Source of the DNA: Methanolobus sp.
Lineage (GTDB): Archaea > Halobacteriota > Methanosarcinia > Methanosarcinales > Methanosarcinaceae
Direction of reading: 5' to 3'
NCBI GenBank assembly: GCA_029762595.1
Contig: JARVGJ010000003.1
Span: 62,001-126,000, forward strand
DNA length: 64,000 nt
The translations under genes and the position numbers were made by a program. The notes beneath the pieces were generated by a model. It did no database searches, was not told where the DNA came from, and saw nothing but the letters and a program-made list of their open reading frames with translations. Positions 55,729 to 63,271 of this stretch are shown one piece after another; positions within the stretch are counted from its first letter, which is position 1, and the number at the start of each line of letters is the position of its first letter.

Positions 55729-57645
55729 ATGAAAGATAGATCCAGAGATTACCAGAACAAAGAAAAACTAAAACCAAGGACATTAGGTCCTGTACCGCAC
55801 CTGGAAGAACATGTGAATCCGGACTGGTGGAAAAAGATATTCAACTCACTTTACCTGAAGACAGATGCAGATATTGTAGATGATGCATCCATCACAAAGC
55901 AGGAGATAGATACTTTTTCCTCCATAATGAAGCTTGATATGGAAAGCCATGTGCTTGACCTGTGTTGCGGCCAGGGAAGACACTCACTTGAACTTGCAAG
56001 AAGAGGTTTCAAGAACATAGACGGACTTGACAGGTCCCACTACCTGATACAGAGGGCTAAGAGCTCTGCAAAGAAAGAGAGTCTTGCAGTCAGGTTCAGG
56101 GAAGGCGATGCAAGAAAGACACCCTATACAACAGACAGCTTTGATTTTGTCATGCTCCTTGGAAACAGTTTTGGTTACTTTGAGACATCTGACGAAGACC
56201 TCAGGGTACTTAAAGAAGTAAAAAGGATACTCAAGCCCGGAGGGAAAATTCTGCTGGATGTGGCGGATGGGTCATATCTCAAAGAAAGATACCAACCTCG
56301 TTCATGGGAATGGATCGATAAGCATAACTTTGTATGCAGGGAGCGTTCCATATCCACAGACCAACAAAAACTGATATCCAGGGAAGTGATAGTCAATGAT
56401 GTTTCAGGAGTTATTGCAGACCAGTTCTATGCTGAACGTCTCTACACCAACGAAACCCTGATGGAACTGCTTAAAAAGGCAGAATTCACAGATATAGAGA
56501 TAGTTGATTCCATAGATTCCCGGACAATGAGAAACCAGGACTTGGGCATGATGGAAAGACGTATACTGGTCACTGCATCTGTGAGAAAGGAATGGACACC
56601 TAAGAAGAGAAAAGGGAAAGATGCCGAAAAGAATATTGTGGTTGTTTTCGGAGACCCCAGAAAGAATGATTCTCTGAAACCATGTGGGGTCTTTGATGAT
56701 GATGATATCTATACCATCGACCAGTTAAAAGAAGGTCTGCACGAAATAGATGGATACTCTTTCAAGTATCTGGACAACCATGACACCCTTATAAACGACC
56801 TTTCCAGAATCAGGGGGAAAGTGGATTTTGTTTTCAACCTTTGTGATGAAGGATATGGAAATGATCCAAAAAAAGAGTTACACGTCCCTGCAATGTTGGA
56901 AATGCTGAATATCCCATATACAGGATCCGGACCACAATGCCTTGCCTTCTGTTATGACAAGGCACTGGTCAGAGGCATCGCCAAGGACCTTGGAGTACCC
57001 GTACCGGAAGGAATAGTCGTAAAAGGGGAGGATAGCCTTTTTGAATTGCCCATGGATTTCCCCGTTATCGTGAAACCAAACTTTGGAGACTCGAGTTTTG
57101 GGCTGAACCAGAACAGCGTATGCAACAACCGAGACGAAGTCGTAAGGGCCATATATGACATCAGAGAAGGATTGGGATATGATAAGCCCATACTTATCGA
57201 GGAATTCCTAACGGGCAAGGACCTGAGTATAGGGATCATCGGAAATCCTCCTGAAAGCTATACAGTGCTTCCACTTACACAGGAGGACTATTCGCAACTG
57301 CCGGAGGAACTGCCCAGGTTATGTGGCTACGAAGCGAAATGGATCCCGGATTCACCATACTGGAAGATAAGATCTGCTCCTGCCAATCTTCCAAAGGATA
57401 CAGAGGAAATGATAGTGGACTGGAGCCTGAAACTTATAAACAGGCTTGAGTGCAGGGACTATACTCGCCTGGACTGGAGACTGGATGCGGCAGGAAACCC
57501 AAGGCTTCTGGAAGTAAACCCTAATCCCGGATGGTGCTGGGATGGACACCTGGCAAAGATGGCAAAATTTGCGGGTATACAATATAGTGAAATGATGAAA
57601 ATGGTACTCAAGAGTGCGGATGAGCGGATATCTGCAAACAGATGA
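55729..57645 (+). CDS. SAM-dependent methyltransferase fused to D-Ala-D-Ala-ligase-like ATP-grasp domain
   Basis: A 638-residue fusion. Residues about 40-285 are a class I methyltransferase: motif I VLDLCCGQGRHSLELARRG, FDFVMLLGNSFGYFE, and VKRILKPGGKILLDVADGSY. Residues about 300-638 are an ATP-grasp ligase of the D-alanine-D-alanine ligase type: VFNLCDEGYG, FPVIVKPNFGDSSFG with the ATP-binding Lys, PILIEEFLTGKDLSIGI, and the metal-binding RLDWRLDAAGNPRLLEVNPN. Archaea lack peptidoglycan D-Ala-D-Ala, so the ligase must join another amino acid or carboxylate; the fused methylase may act on the same product. ATG follows TTATACCTG with only a weak site. Two ferritin-like genes follow. Confidence 0.9.
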   Translation: MKDRSRDYQNKEKLKPRTLGPVPHLEEHVNPDWWKKIFNSLYLKTDADIVDDASITKQEIDTFSSIMKLDMESHVLDLCCGQGRHSLELARRGFKNIDGLDRSHYLIQRAKSSAKKESLAVRFREGDARKTPYTTDSFDFVMLLGNSFGYFETSDEDLRVLKEVKRILKPGGKILLDVADGSYLKERYQPRSWEWIDKHNFVCRERSISTDQQKLISREVIVNDVSGVIADQFYAERLYTNETLMELLKKAEFTDIEIVDSIDSRTMRNQDLGMMERRILVTASVRKEWTPKKRKGKDAEKNIVVVFGDPRKNDSLKPCGVFDDDDIYTIDQLKEGLHEIDGYSFKYLDNHDTLINDLSRIRGKVDFVFNLCDEGYGNDPKKELHVPAMLEMLNIPYTGSGPQCLAFCYDKALVRGIAKDLGVPVPEGIVVKGEDSLFELPMDFPVIVKPNFGDSSFGLNQNSVCNNRDEVVRAIYDIREGLGYDKPILIEEFLTGKDLSIGIIGNPPESYTVLPLTQEDYSQLPEELPRLCGYEAKWIPDSPYWKIRSAPANLPKDTEEMIVDWSLKLINRLECRDYTRLDWRLDAAGNPRLLEVNPNPGWCWDGHLAKMAKFAGIQYSEMMKMVLKSADERISANR

Positions 57646-57757
57646 ACAGGGTGATATGTAGCGCAATGTTCACTCCTTTATTCCGGACCCCGGCAGATAT
57701 AAGTAATCAGAACAACCATTGATTACAAGGACAAATAAAATACAGGAGAGTGGAAAT

Positions 57758-58042
57758 GTGTTTTCGAAAGTACCAATCGATATTGCAAAGATCAAAAAGG
57801 AAGATATAAACAAAGAGATCCTCAGGGCTGCACTGGTTGCAGAACTTGATGCCATAAGCCTTTATGAACAAATGGCAGAGATGACAGAGAACCAGGAAGT
57901 AAAAAGAGTACTGCTCGATGTTGCCAAGGAAGAAAAGACCCACATTGGAGAGTTCCAGACGCTCCTGCTTAGAATGGATAAAGAGCAGGTGGAAGAACTT
58001 GAGGCCGGCAGGAAAGAGGTCGAGGAAGAACTACAGGAATAA
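57758..58042 (+). CDS. Encapsulin-type ferritin-like protein (copy 1)
   Basis: A 94-residue helical protein from GTG 57758 (GGAG nine bases upstream), which aligns its N-terminus (MFSKVPIDIAKIKKEDINKE) with copy 2. Two iron-ligand helices: LRAALVAELDAISLYEQMAE (Glu, Tyr) and LDVAKEEKTHIGEFQTLLLR (ExxH). This is the pattern of encapsulated ferritin-like (EncFtn) proteins and of the ferritin-like domain fused to Pyrococcus encapsulin. Such proteins form open ferroxidase multimers usually held in an encapsulin shell; no shell gene is in this window. It follows the methyltransferase/ATP-grasp gene by 112 bases. Confidence 0.85.
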   Translation: MFSKVPIDIAKIKKEDINKEILRAALVAELDAISLYEQMAEMTENQEVKRVLLDVAKEEKTHIGEFQTLLLRMDKEQVEELEAGRKEVEEELQE

Positions 58043-58060
58043 ACAAAGGAGGCAGATACT

Positions 58061-58333
58061 TTGTTCTCAGAAGTCCCCATAGATGTTGAAAAGATAAATC
58101 CAGAAGACCTTGACAAGGAAATGATGAGAATTGCTATCATGGCAGAGTTCGATGCAATAAACATGTATGAACAGATGGCAAACCTTACCGACGACAATGA
58201 CCTCAAAACCATCCTCCTTGACATAGCAAGGGAAGAGAAGATACACGTAGCCATGTTTGACACGGTGCTCATGGAAGTGGACAATGAATACCTGAAGGTA
58301 ATGGCCGATTATTCACTGGCACGGAAAGGGTAA
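58061..58333 (+). CDS. Encapsulin-type ferritin-like protein (copy 2)
   Basis: A 90-residue paralogue of copy 1 from TTG 58061, with AAAGGAGG eight bases upstream. Matching elements: MFSEVPIDVEKINPEDLDKE, IAIMAEFDAINMYEQMANLT and LDIAREEKIHVAMFDTVLME. Both iron helices keep E...Y and EExxH. The C-terminus ends in SLARKG, and copy 1 ends in an acidic EEVEEELQE; neither looks like a classical encapsulin-targeting peptide. It is 18 bases after copy 1 and in the same operon. The two may form a hetero-oligomer. Confidence 0.85.
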   Translation: MFSEVPIDVEKINPEDLDKEMMRIAIMAEFDAINMYEQMANLTDDNDLKTILLDIAREEKIHVAMFDTVLMEVDNEYLKVMADYSLARKG

Positions 58334-58342
58334 TTAGCCAAA

Positions 58343-58370
58343 CTTGAGTCCGGGTTTCACTCAAGCATTT
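58343..58370 (+). terminator. Terminator after the ferritin-like genes
   Basis: CTTGAGT and ACTCAAG (perfect 7-bp arms, 58343-58365) enclose a 9-base loop and run directly into a TTTA-repeat tract. Confidence 0.65.
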
Positions 58371-58416
58371 ATTTATTTATTTATTTATTTGTTTATTTAT
58401 TTGTTTATTTGTTTTA
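58368..58416 (+). repeat. (TTTA)n tetranucleotide repeat
   Basis: About twelve TTTA units, three with a G variant (TTTG), lie directly downstream of the hairpin. This is the only microsatellite-like tract in the window. It is intergenic; the rest of 58417-58705 holds the promoter region of the PEF-CTERM gene and no other gene I can see. Confidence 0.9.
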
Positions 58417-58705
58417 CAGTTAGTTAATTGTTAATTATATTGAAAATGCATTAAAGCTGATCGATTTTCGCCTGGCTATGAAATGATCAGTATGAATCAA
58501 CGGACATTATCAGTAAATCAATATGGATCGTAGTAATTCCACATATTGAACTATATAATCATTCCTGATTGTTTAATTCATCATCATGATTATTATTTTT
58601 TGGCTTTTGAAAAGCTATTTATACAGATTCACAGATAATGTAAAATGGTTGGAATAGAGCTTCATTTTGAAGAGATATACTCCACCCGCATAAACAAACG
58701 GTGGT

Positions 58706-59752
58706 ATGATAAAATTGAATAAAATAATAACATTACTATTAGTACTCTCGTTGCTAATAGGAACAGGCGCAGCAGCAAACAATGACCTTGATACAAAATA
58801 CACGCCTCAAGTGTCAGTGAACAATATGAAGGTTGCCGCTGCAGCAGAAACAACTATTGACAACGGAGACGGGACATTCACGTATACTCAAACTGTGAAT
58901 CAATACAGTACAGCACCCCACTACGTAAAACCTGCAAATGGTGGAGGATTTGGGATATACAGCTGGTGGAATCAGGACTATGGCTGGTTACATACTTTTG
59001 ACATATGTGGCGAACCCAACATGACAATAAACTCAGTACAGCTCATAGTGACTGCATGGGATGTAGACTCTGACATAGAGGATGGAGAGTATGACCACCT
59101 GACTGCTGACGGAGTGGATATGAACCCCGTATATCTCCAAGGATTCGATAATGAATGGTCAATAACCACATTTGACGTTGATCCTGTCCTCTTGACAGAC
59201 GACTGTGAACTGGAGATATTCATGGATATTGACATGAACCACAATTATTACATGTGGGCAACAACACTGGATAAAAGCCAGCTTGTAGTGGTTTATAGTT
59301 ATGGGAACAACAGTGCTCCATACCAGCCTGTGGTAGAAAAGAATCCTGCAAATTGTGTGGACACCGAGGATGACCTTGTTGTAACAGTTATTGGGCCAAA
59401 CCCTGCAGACCCTGATGGGGATGAAGTTACATATAAGTACAGATGGTTTGTCGACATAGGAACTGGCGGATACCTTGATGATGATTTTGTCATTGGTATT
59501 GATCACACGGGCAACACCGTACCTGCAGCAAACACCGAGATCGGACAAAAATGGATGGTCCAGGTAACACCTGTAGATGAACATGGAAGACAGGGGCCAA
59601 TTGTAGAGGTTCAATTTGAAGAGATTGTCGAGAAATGCCCTAATGGAGGAGGCTCCAATGGAGAAGAGATTCCCGAATTTCCGACACTTATTCTTCCAAT
59701 GGCTGCAATAATTGGTCTTGCACTGGTATTCCAGAGAAGCAAGAAAGAGTAA
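58706..59752 (+). CDS. Secreted PEF-CTERM surface protein
   Basis: A 348-residue protein. Signal peptide: MIKLNKIITLLLVLSLLIGT followed by GAAA. The middle is beta-rich and acidic (YTQTVNQYSTAPHYVKPANG, YDHLTADGVDMNPVYLQGFD), with a cadherin/Ig-like part around NPADPDGDEVTYKYRWFVD. The C-terminus has a GGGSNGEE linker, the PEF motif (EIPEFPT), a membrane helix and RSKKE: a PEF-CTERM sorting signal recognised by an archaeosortase. The first domain is not one I can name. ATG is preceded by AACGGTGGTAT, a good site. Confidence 0.82.
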   Translation: MIKLNKIITLLLVLSLLIGTGAAANNDLDTKYTPQVSVNNMKVAAAAETTIDNGDGTFTYTQTVNQYSTAPHYVKPANGGGFGIYSWWNQDYGWLHTFDICGEPNMTINSVQLIVTAWDVDSDIEDGEYDHLTADGVDMNPVYLQGFDNEWSITTFDVDPVLLTDDCELEIFMDIDMNHNYYMWATTLDKSQLVVVYSYGNNSAPYQPVVEKNPANCVDTEDDLVVTVIGPNPADPDGDEVTYKYRWFVDIGTGGYLDDDFVIGIDHTGNTVPAANTEIGQKWMVQVTPVDEHGRQGPIVEVQFEEIVEKCPNGGGSNGEEIPEFPTLILPMAAIIGLALVFQRSKKE

Positions 59753-59778
59753 GTGAAATACTTACTCTGTTTTTATTT

Positions 59779-60519
59779 TCACATCAATACAAGCAGCAAT
59801 CCCACGATCACCGGCTGATGGACCAGGTAGATCAGAAGTGACTTTTTTCCAAAGGATTCCAGCAACCTTACAAGCACATTGCTTTCGCATTCACATATCC
59901 TGAAACTCCTACGATAACCAGGATACAGGCTGTTTCCCGTAAAGACACCTAAAAGAACGACACCGAACCACGGAACAAGAGGGAAATAGTCGAGGGTGTA
60001 AAAACCATGTGGTTTAATACCAATCCAGAGAAGCCAGGGAAAATCCACATATACATTTTCCATAAAGAAGCCTGCAAACAGTATGAATATCCCTGCAATC
60101 AAGGGAACTAACCTGTATTTAAGAAAGGGATAAGCAAGTATGATGGAAATACCTATCATATGTAATATACCGAAATAGATGGTACCTTTTTCAAGAACCG
60201 TTGCTGTAACAACAGTGATAACAAGACCAAAAGAAAATATCCCTGCCCCCCTCCAGAGAAGATGAGTAAACTGCCCCGGGGAATTCTCCGGGGCCAGAAC
60301 AGACCTGGAATTGCTCAGTGTGAGCGAAACACCCACAAGCAAGATAAATAATATCGCAGCACTTCTTCCCACTATCAGGAGAAGTCCGCAGTTCATATCA
60401 AAATCAGCGATGCCAAGAAAATCAAGATCATAAAAGAAATGATATATCACCATCAAAAGGATTGCAATACCCCGCAGGGCATCGACTTCGAAGAAACGTT
60501 CTTTAGAAGCTTTATCCAT
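59779..60519 (-). CDS. DUF1624 membrane acyltransferase-like protein
   Basis: A 246-residue protein with about seven membrane helices. The N-terminal FFEVDALRGIAILLMVIYHF, with Asp, Arg and His conserved, is typical of DUF1624/heparan-alpha-glucosaminide acetyltransferase-like proteins, which move acetyl groups across membranes. Other family elements: GRSAAILFILLVGVSLTLS, YFPLVPWFGVVLLGVFTG and SLLIYLVHQPVIVGLLLVL. The substrate in archaea is unknown; surface glycans are a guess. It converges with the PEF-CTERM gene. Confidence 0.85.
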   Translation of the reverse strand: MDKASKERFFEVDALRGIAILLMVIYHFFYDLDFLGIADFDMNCGLLLIVGRSAAILFILLVGVSLTLSNSRSVLAPENSPGQFTHLLWRGAGIFSFGLVITVVTATVLEKGTIYFGILHMIGISIILAYPFLKYRLVPLIAGIFILFAGFFMENVYVDFPWLLWIGIKPHGFYTLDYFPLVPWFGVVLLGVFTGNSLYPGYRRSFRICECESNVLVRLLESFGKKSLLIYLVHQPVIVGLLLVLM

Positions 60520-60529
60520 TATATATCCC

Positions 60530-60557
60530 GCAAAAGGATCACTGCAAAAGGATCACT
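60530..60557. repeat. Perfect 14-bp tandem duplication at a gene end
   Basis: GCAAAAGGATCACT occurs twice without gap. The second copy reaches the stop codon of the minus-strand gene at 60553 and lies just upstream of the next minus-strand gene. On the minus strand each copy reads AGTGATCC, which resembles a Shine-Dalgarno sequence. Confidence 0.9.
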
Positions 60558-61023
60558 TATTCTTCCTGCCCTTTTTCTTCTTCTCTTCATCCTTCTTGAA
60601 AACAGAGCCAAGGTGCAATGCGTAAGTGCCATCCTCTTTAATGGCCATGACAAGTTCCTTGCGGTCAAGCAGGGAATCAAGGTTAAGTTCATATGAACCC
60701 GGGCCAAGGATACGGACAGACTCCACCCTTTCACCATCCTCTTCAGTTACACTGGGCTCCTTCTTTTTTACCCCCAGTATATCATCGATCTCCCTTATGA
60801 TAGTCTCAGACGTCTTATCGGGCTGGCTTGCAGAAGACGTTTCATCAATGATGACGTGCCCTTCATCCACTTCAGTTCCCTGGTCCTTTTCCCCGGCGGG
60901 CGTCTCAAGCTCCTCATCCTTTACATAAAGGAACTTGTTCCAGCCACATTTAGGGCATCCGCTAAGTATTACTGAAGCACCGTCTACAAAGATAGATTCG
61001 CATCTTGTACACTTATGAGGCAT
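60553..61023 (-). CDS. Zinc-ribbon protein (DUF2072/COG3364-like)
   Basis: A 156-residue protein. The N-terminal zinc ribbon is MPHKCTRCESIFVDGAS, then LSGCPKCGWNKFLYV (CxxC pairs). A polar, acidic linker of about 65 residues follows. The C-terminal part (ESVRILGPGSYELNLDSLLD, RKELVMAIKEDGTYALHLGS) is a small conserved domain, then a lysine-rich tail. This layout is a conserved archaeal family of Zn-ribbon proteins of unknown role, plausibly nucleic-acid related. It is 33 bases upstream of the DUF1624 gene in the same direction. Confidence 0.78.
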   Translation of the reverse strand: MPHKCTRCESIFVDGASVILSGCPKCGWNKFLYVKDEELETPAGEKDQGTEVDEGHVIIDETSSASQPDKTSETIIREIDDILGVKKKEPSVTEEDGERVESVRILGPGSYELNLDSLLDRKELVMAIKEDGTYALHLGSVFKKDEEKKKKGRKNK

Positions 61024-61103
61024 TGATCCACCGACTTAAATAAGTACCATGATATATTAAAACACTTGCGATTAGCCTGCAACAGGTAGCAGGCCCATCA
61101 CTC

Positions 61104-61132
61104 TTCATTAATTCACTTTTCATTAATTCACT
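61104..61132. repeat. 14-bp near-tandem duplication downstream of a gene
   Basis: TTCATTAATTCACT occurs at 61104-61117 and 61119-61132 (period 15). A third partial unit (ATTCACTC, 61141-61148) covers the stop codon of the minus-strand gene at 61143, so the units look like copies of the gene end. Confidence 0.85.
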
Positions 61133-61142
61133 CTTGAGAGAT

Positions 61143-62006
61143 TCACTCATCAACATATTTATGGATAAGAGGAGCTAGCTTTCTTTTGGCCTCATAGGAT
61201 ATCATTGAAGGAACCGTGGCAATAGCACCCATCAGGGCATCCTTGCACATACAATGCTGCTCAGGCTCGAGTCTGTCAAGTGTAGCCATTATAATATCCT
61301 TTACAGCTGCCTCGTTCTTCATAGCATTCTCGATCACGACCTCAATTGTCACATCCTCATCGTGCCATACATCATAATCTGTTACCGTAGCGATCATGGA
61401 ATAGCAGATCTCAGCCTCCCTGGCAAGTCTTGCCTCCGGGATGGCAGTCATGCCGATTATATCGAAACCAAGTGCCTGATATACCCTGGATTCTGCCCTT
61501 GTGGAGAACTGGGGACCTTCCATACAGAGATAAGTTCCACCTACCCTGACATTATAATCTTTTGACCTGGCAACATCCACGATAGTATTTGAGGTCTGCG
61601 GACAGAAAGGATCGGCAAAACCCATGTGTACTACAATACCATCCTCAAAGAAAGTTGATGGCCGGGATTTAGTATGATCGAATATCTGGTTGGGGATAAC
61701 TATATCCAGCGGTTTGAACTCTTCCTTCAGGCTTCCGACTGCAGATGCGGCGATTATCCGTTTCACACCAAGTTTCTTGAGTGCGAATATATTGGCCCGG
61801 GAATTGAGTTTTGAAGGGGATATCCTGTGTCCCACACCATGCCTTGGAAGAAAGCAGACTGTCTTATCCCCGTGATCACCTATTGTTATGGAATCGGAAG
61901 GTTTTCCAAAAGGCGTGTCCACATCTATGGTCCTTACATTGTCCAGCAGATTTGCATCATATATGCCACTTCCGCCGATTATCGCAATATCAGCTTTTCC
62001 ATTCAT
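61143..62006 (-). CDS. mtnP: 5'-methylthioadenosine phosphorylase family
   Basis: A protein of 287 residues from ATG 62006. Phosphate-binding IIGGSGIYD, LPRHGVGHRISPSKLNSRAN, AASAVGSLKEE, and YLCMEGPQFSTRAESRVYQALG with MTAIPEARLA. The purine loop reads TVTDYDVWHDE: two Asp as in mammalian MTAP (TDYDCW), which favours a 6-aminopurine (adenine) substrate over the 6-oxopurine of methylthioinosine phosphorylases. It degrades methylthioadenosine. An upstream ATG would add 19 residues overlapping the preceding gene. Operon with the phosphoribosyltransferase (22-base gap). Confidence 0.9.
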   Translation of the reverse strand: MNGKADIAIIGGSGIYDANLLDNVRTIDVDTPFGKPSDSITIGDHGDKTVCFLPRHGVGHRISPSKLNSRANIFALKKLGVKRIIAASAVGSLKEEFKPLDIVIPNQIFDHTKSRPSTFFEDGIVVHMGFADPFCPQTSNTIVDVARSKDYNVRVGGTYLCMEGPQFSTRAESRVYQALGFDIIGMTAIPEARLAREAEICYSMIATVTDYDVWHDEDVTIEVVIENAMKNEAAVKDIIMATLDRLEPEQHCMCKDALMGAIATVPSMISYEAKRKLAPLIHKYVDE

Positions 62007-62028
62007 AATAAAATAACCACCACTGAAC

Positions 62029-62727
62029 TTACACAAGCTTCCAGTACTGTTTCCCATCCTCACTTACAGAGCTTACCGTACCCCTGCGATGCATTTCTTC
62101 AAGCACCTCAGGAAGTCTGCCAGGCTGGGCTATTTCAAATGCAAAAGAATCCAGGGAATGGTACATGTAGAGACCATGCCTGATCGCAGGGATATCCCAC
62201 ATGCTCCTGTCCTCTTTTTTCATGAGAGTAGATATGAGATCGGACATATCTTCGATAAAATTCCATGGGAATACGACCCATGCCCACTCCTCAAGACGTT
62301 CACCACAATAATCAGGATCATGTTCGGAGGAATCAAGGTACTGGAGGGTTGCGGTCCTGACCTCTTTCGGGTTCTGCTGTTTTACATATTCAATGGAGCG
62401 GAGCAGGCTCTTTCCAGTGTCAGCTATGTCATCTACCAGAAGTATGTTCTTGCCGGCAACAGCATTGTCAGCAAGCGGATATCTTATCATTGGTTCATCG
62501 CCTGCAAGCGCCGTACCAAGGTAATGCTCGACCTTCAGGCTTGTGAGGTCATCAAGTCCCAGGAAATCACAAAGTACGCGACCTGCAAACCAGCCACCTC
62601 TTGCAAGGGCAATTATCATGTCAGGTTCATAGCCTGAAGCTTTTATCTCATTTGCAACTTCCCTGCAAAGATCGTAGATATAATCCCAGTTCGTAACAAC
62701 ACATTTGAATTTATCAGGTAAGACCAT
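62029..62727 (-). CDS. Purine-type phosphoribosyltransferase (COG2236-like)
   Basis: A 232-residue protein. The PRPP loop is NILLVDDIADTGKSLLRSIE (hydrophobic-VDDIADTG). The N-terminal part has IIALARGGWFAGRVLCDFLG (PPi loop), and WAWVVFPWNFIED is typical of the archaeal/xanthine-type subgroup. The C-terminal 60 residues form a small helical domain (ALPEVLEEMHRRG-like). It would salvage the base freed by the neighbouring phosphorylase, which is inference. ATG 62727 follows GAGAGAATAATAA. Confidence 0.88.
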   Translation of the reverse strand: MVLPDKFKCVVTNWDYIYDLCREVANEIKASGYEPDMIIALARGGWFAGRVLCDFLGLDDLTSLKVEHYLGTALAGDEPMIRYPLADNAVAGKNILLVDDIADTGKSLLRSIEYVKQQNPKEVRTATLQYLDSSEHDPDYCGERLEEWAWVVFPWNFIEDMSDLISTLMKKEDRSMWDIPAIRHGLYMYHSLDSFAFEIAQPGRLPEVLEEMHRRGTVSSVSEDGKQYWKLV

Positions 62728-62911
62728 TTATTATTCTCTCCGAGCCATTATATTTACACTGATTATTTAACCAGATAAAAGATATATTTTTGCTATAAAT
62801 AATATCCCAGCCCATATCCACCCAAGCCGAATACCAGACCATACGCAAACTATATCTGCAATGAAAACGTTGATGGGGGAGTACCCTTCCAAAACCAACA
62901 ACAATCTCCAA

Positions 62912-62986
62912 AGCGGGGTGGGGTAGCCAGGAGATCCCGACGGGCTCATAACCCGTAGACCGATGGTTCGAATCCATCCCCCGCTA
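62912..62986 (+). tRNA. Initiator tRNA-Met (anticodon CAT)
   Basis: A full cloverleaf: acceptor AGCGGGG/CCCCGCT with discriminator A; anticodon stem-loop ACGGG-CTCATAA-CCCGT; T-arm GATGG-TTCGAAT-CCATC. The A1:T72 pair and the three G-C pairs next to the anticodon loop mark an archaeal initiator. No CCA and no intron. A possible stem (AAACTTT-ACG-AAAGTGTTT, about 63017-63035) follows. The 62987-63271 gap has no other feature that I can see. Confidence 0.95.
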
Positions 62987-63271
62987 CTTTTCTTCTACTT
63001 TTACACAATAAAGCTATAAACTTTACGAAAGTGTTTTTGGTCATTTTTTCAAATACTGATGGTTAATACTGTTTTGCAAAGGATTTGCGACACATTCCTT
63101 ACTAGCACCTTGGCTATGGCAATATGAATATGAAAATCATCATATAGGTCGGTAAACAGAACCTGTTTTAATATTCAAAACTGTAAAATAACTAAAGCTT
63201 TCACAACAGAATTAAATATGAACTGCCCGTTTAATAGAACAAAATAGAGAAATTAACAGGATGATCCTTAA

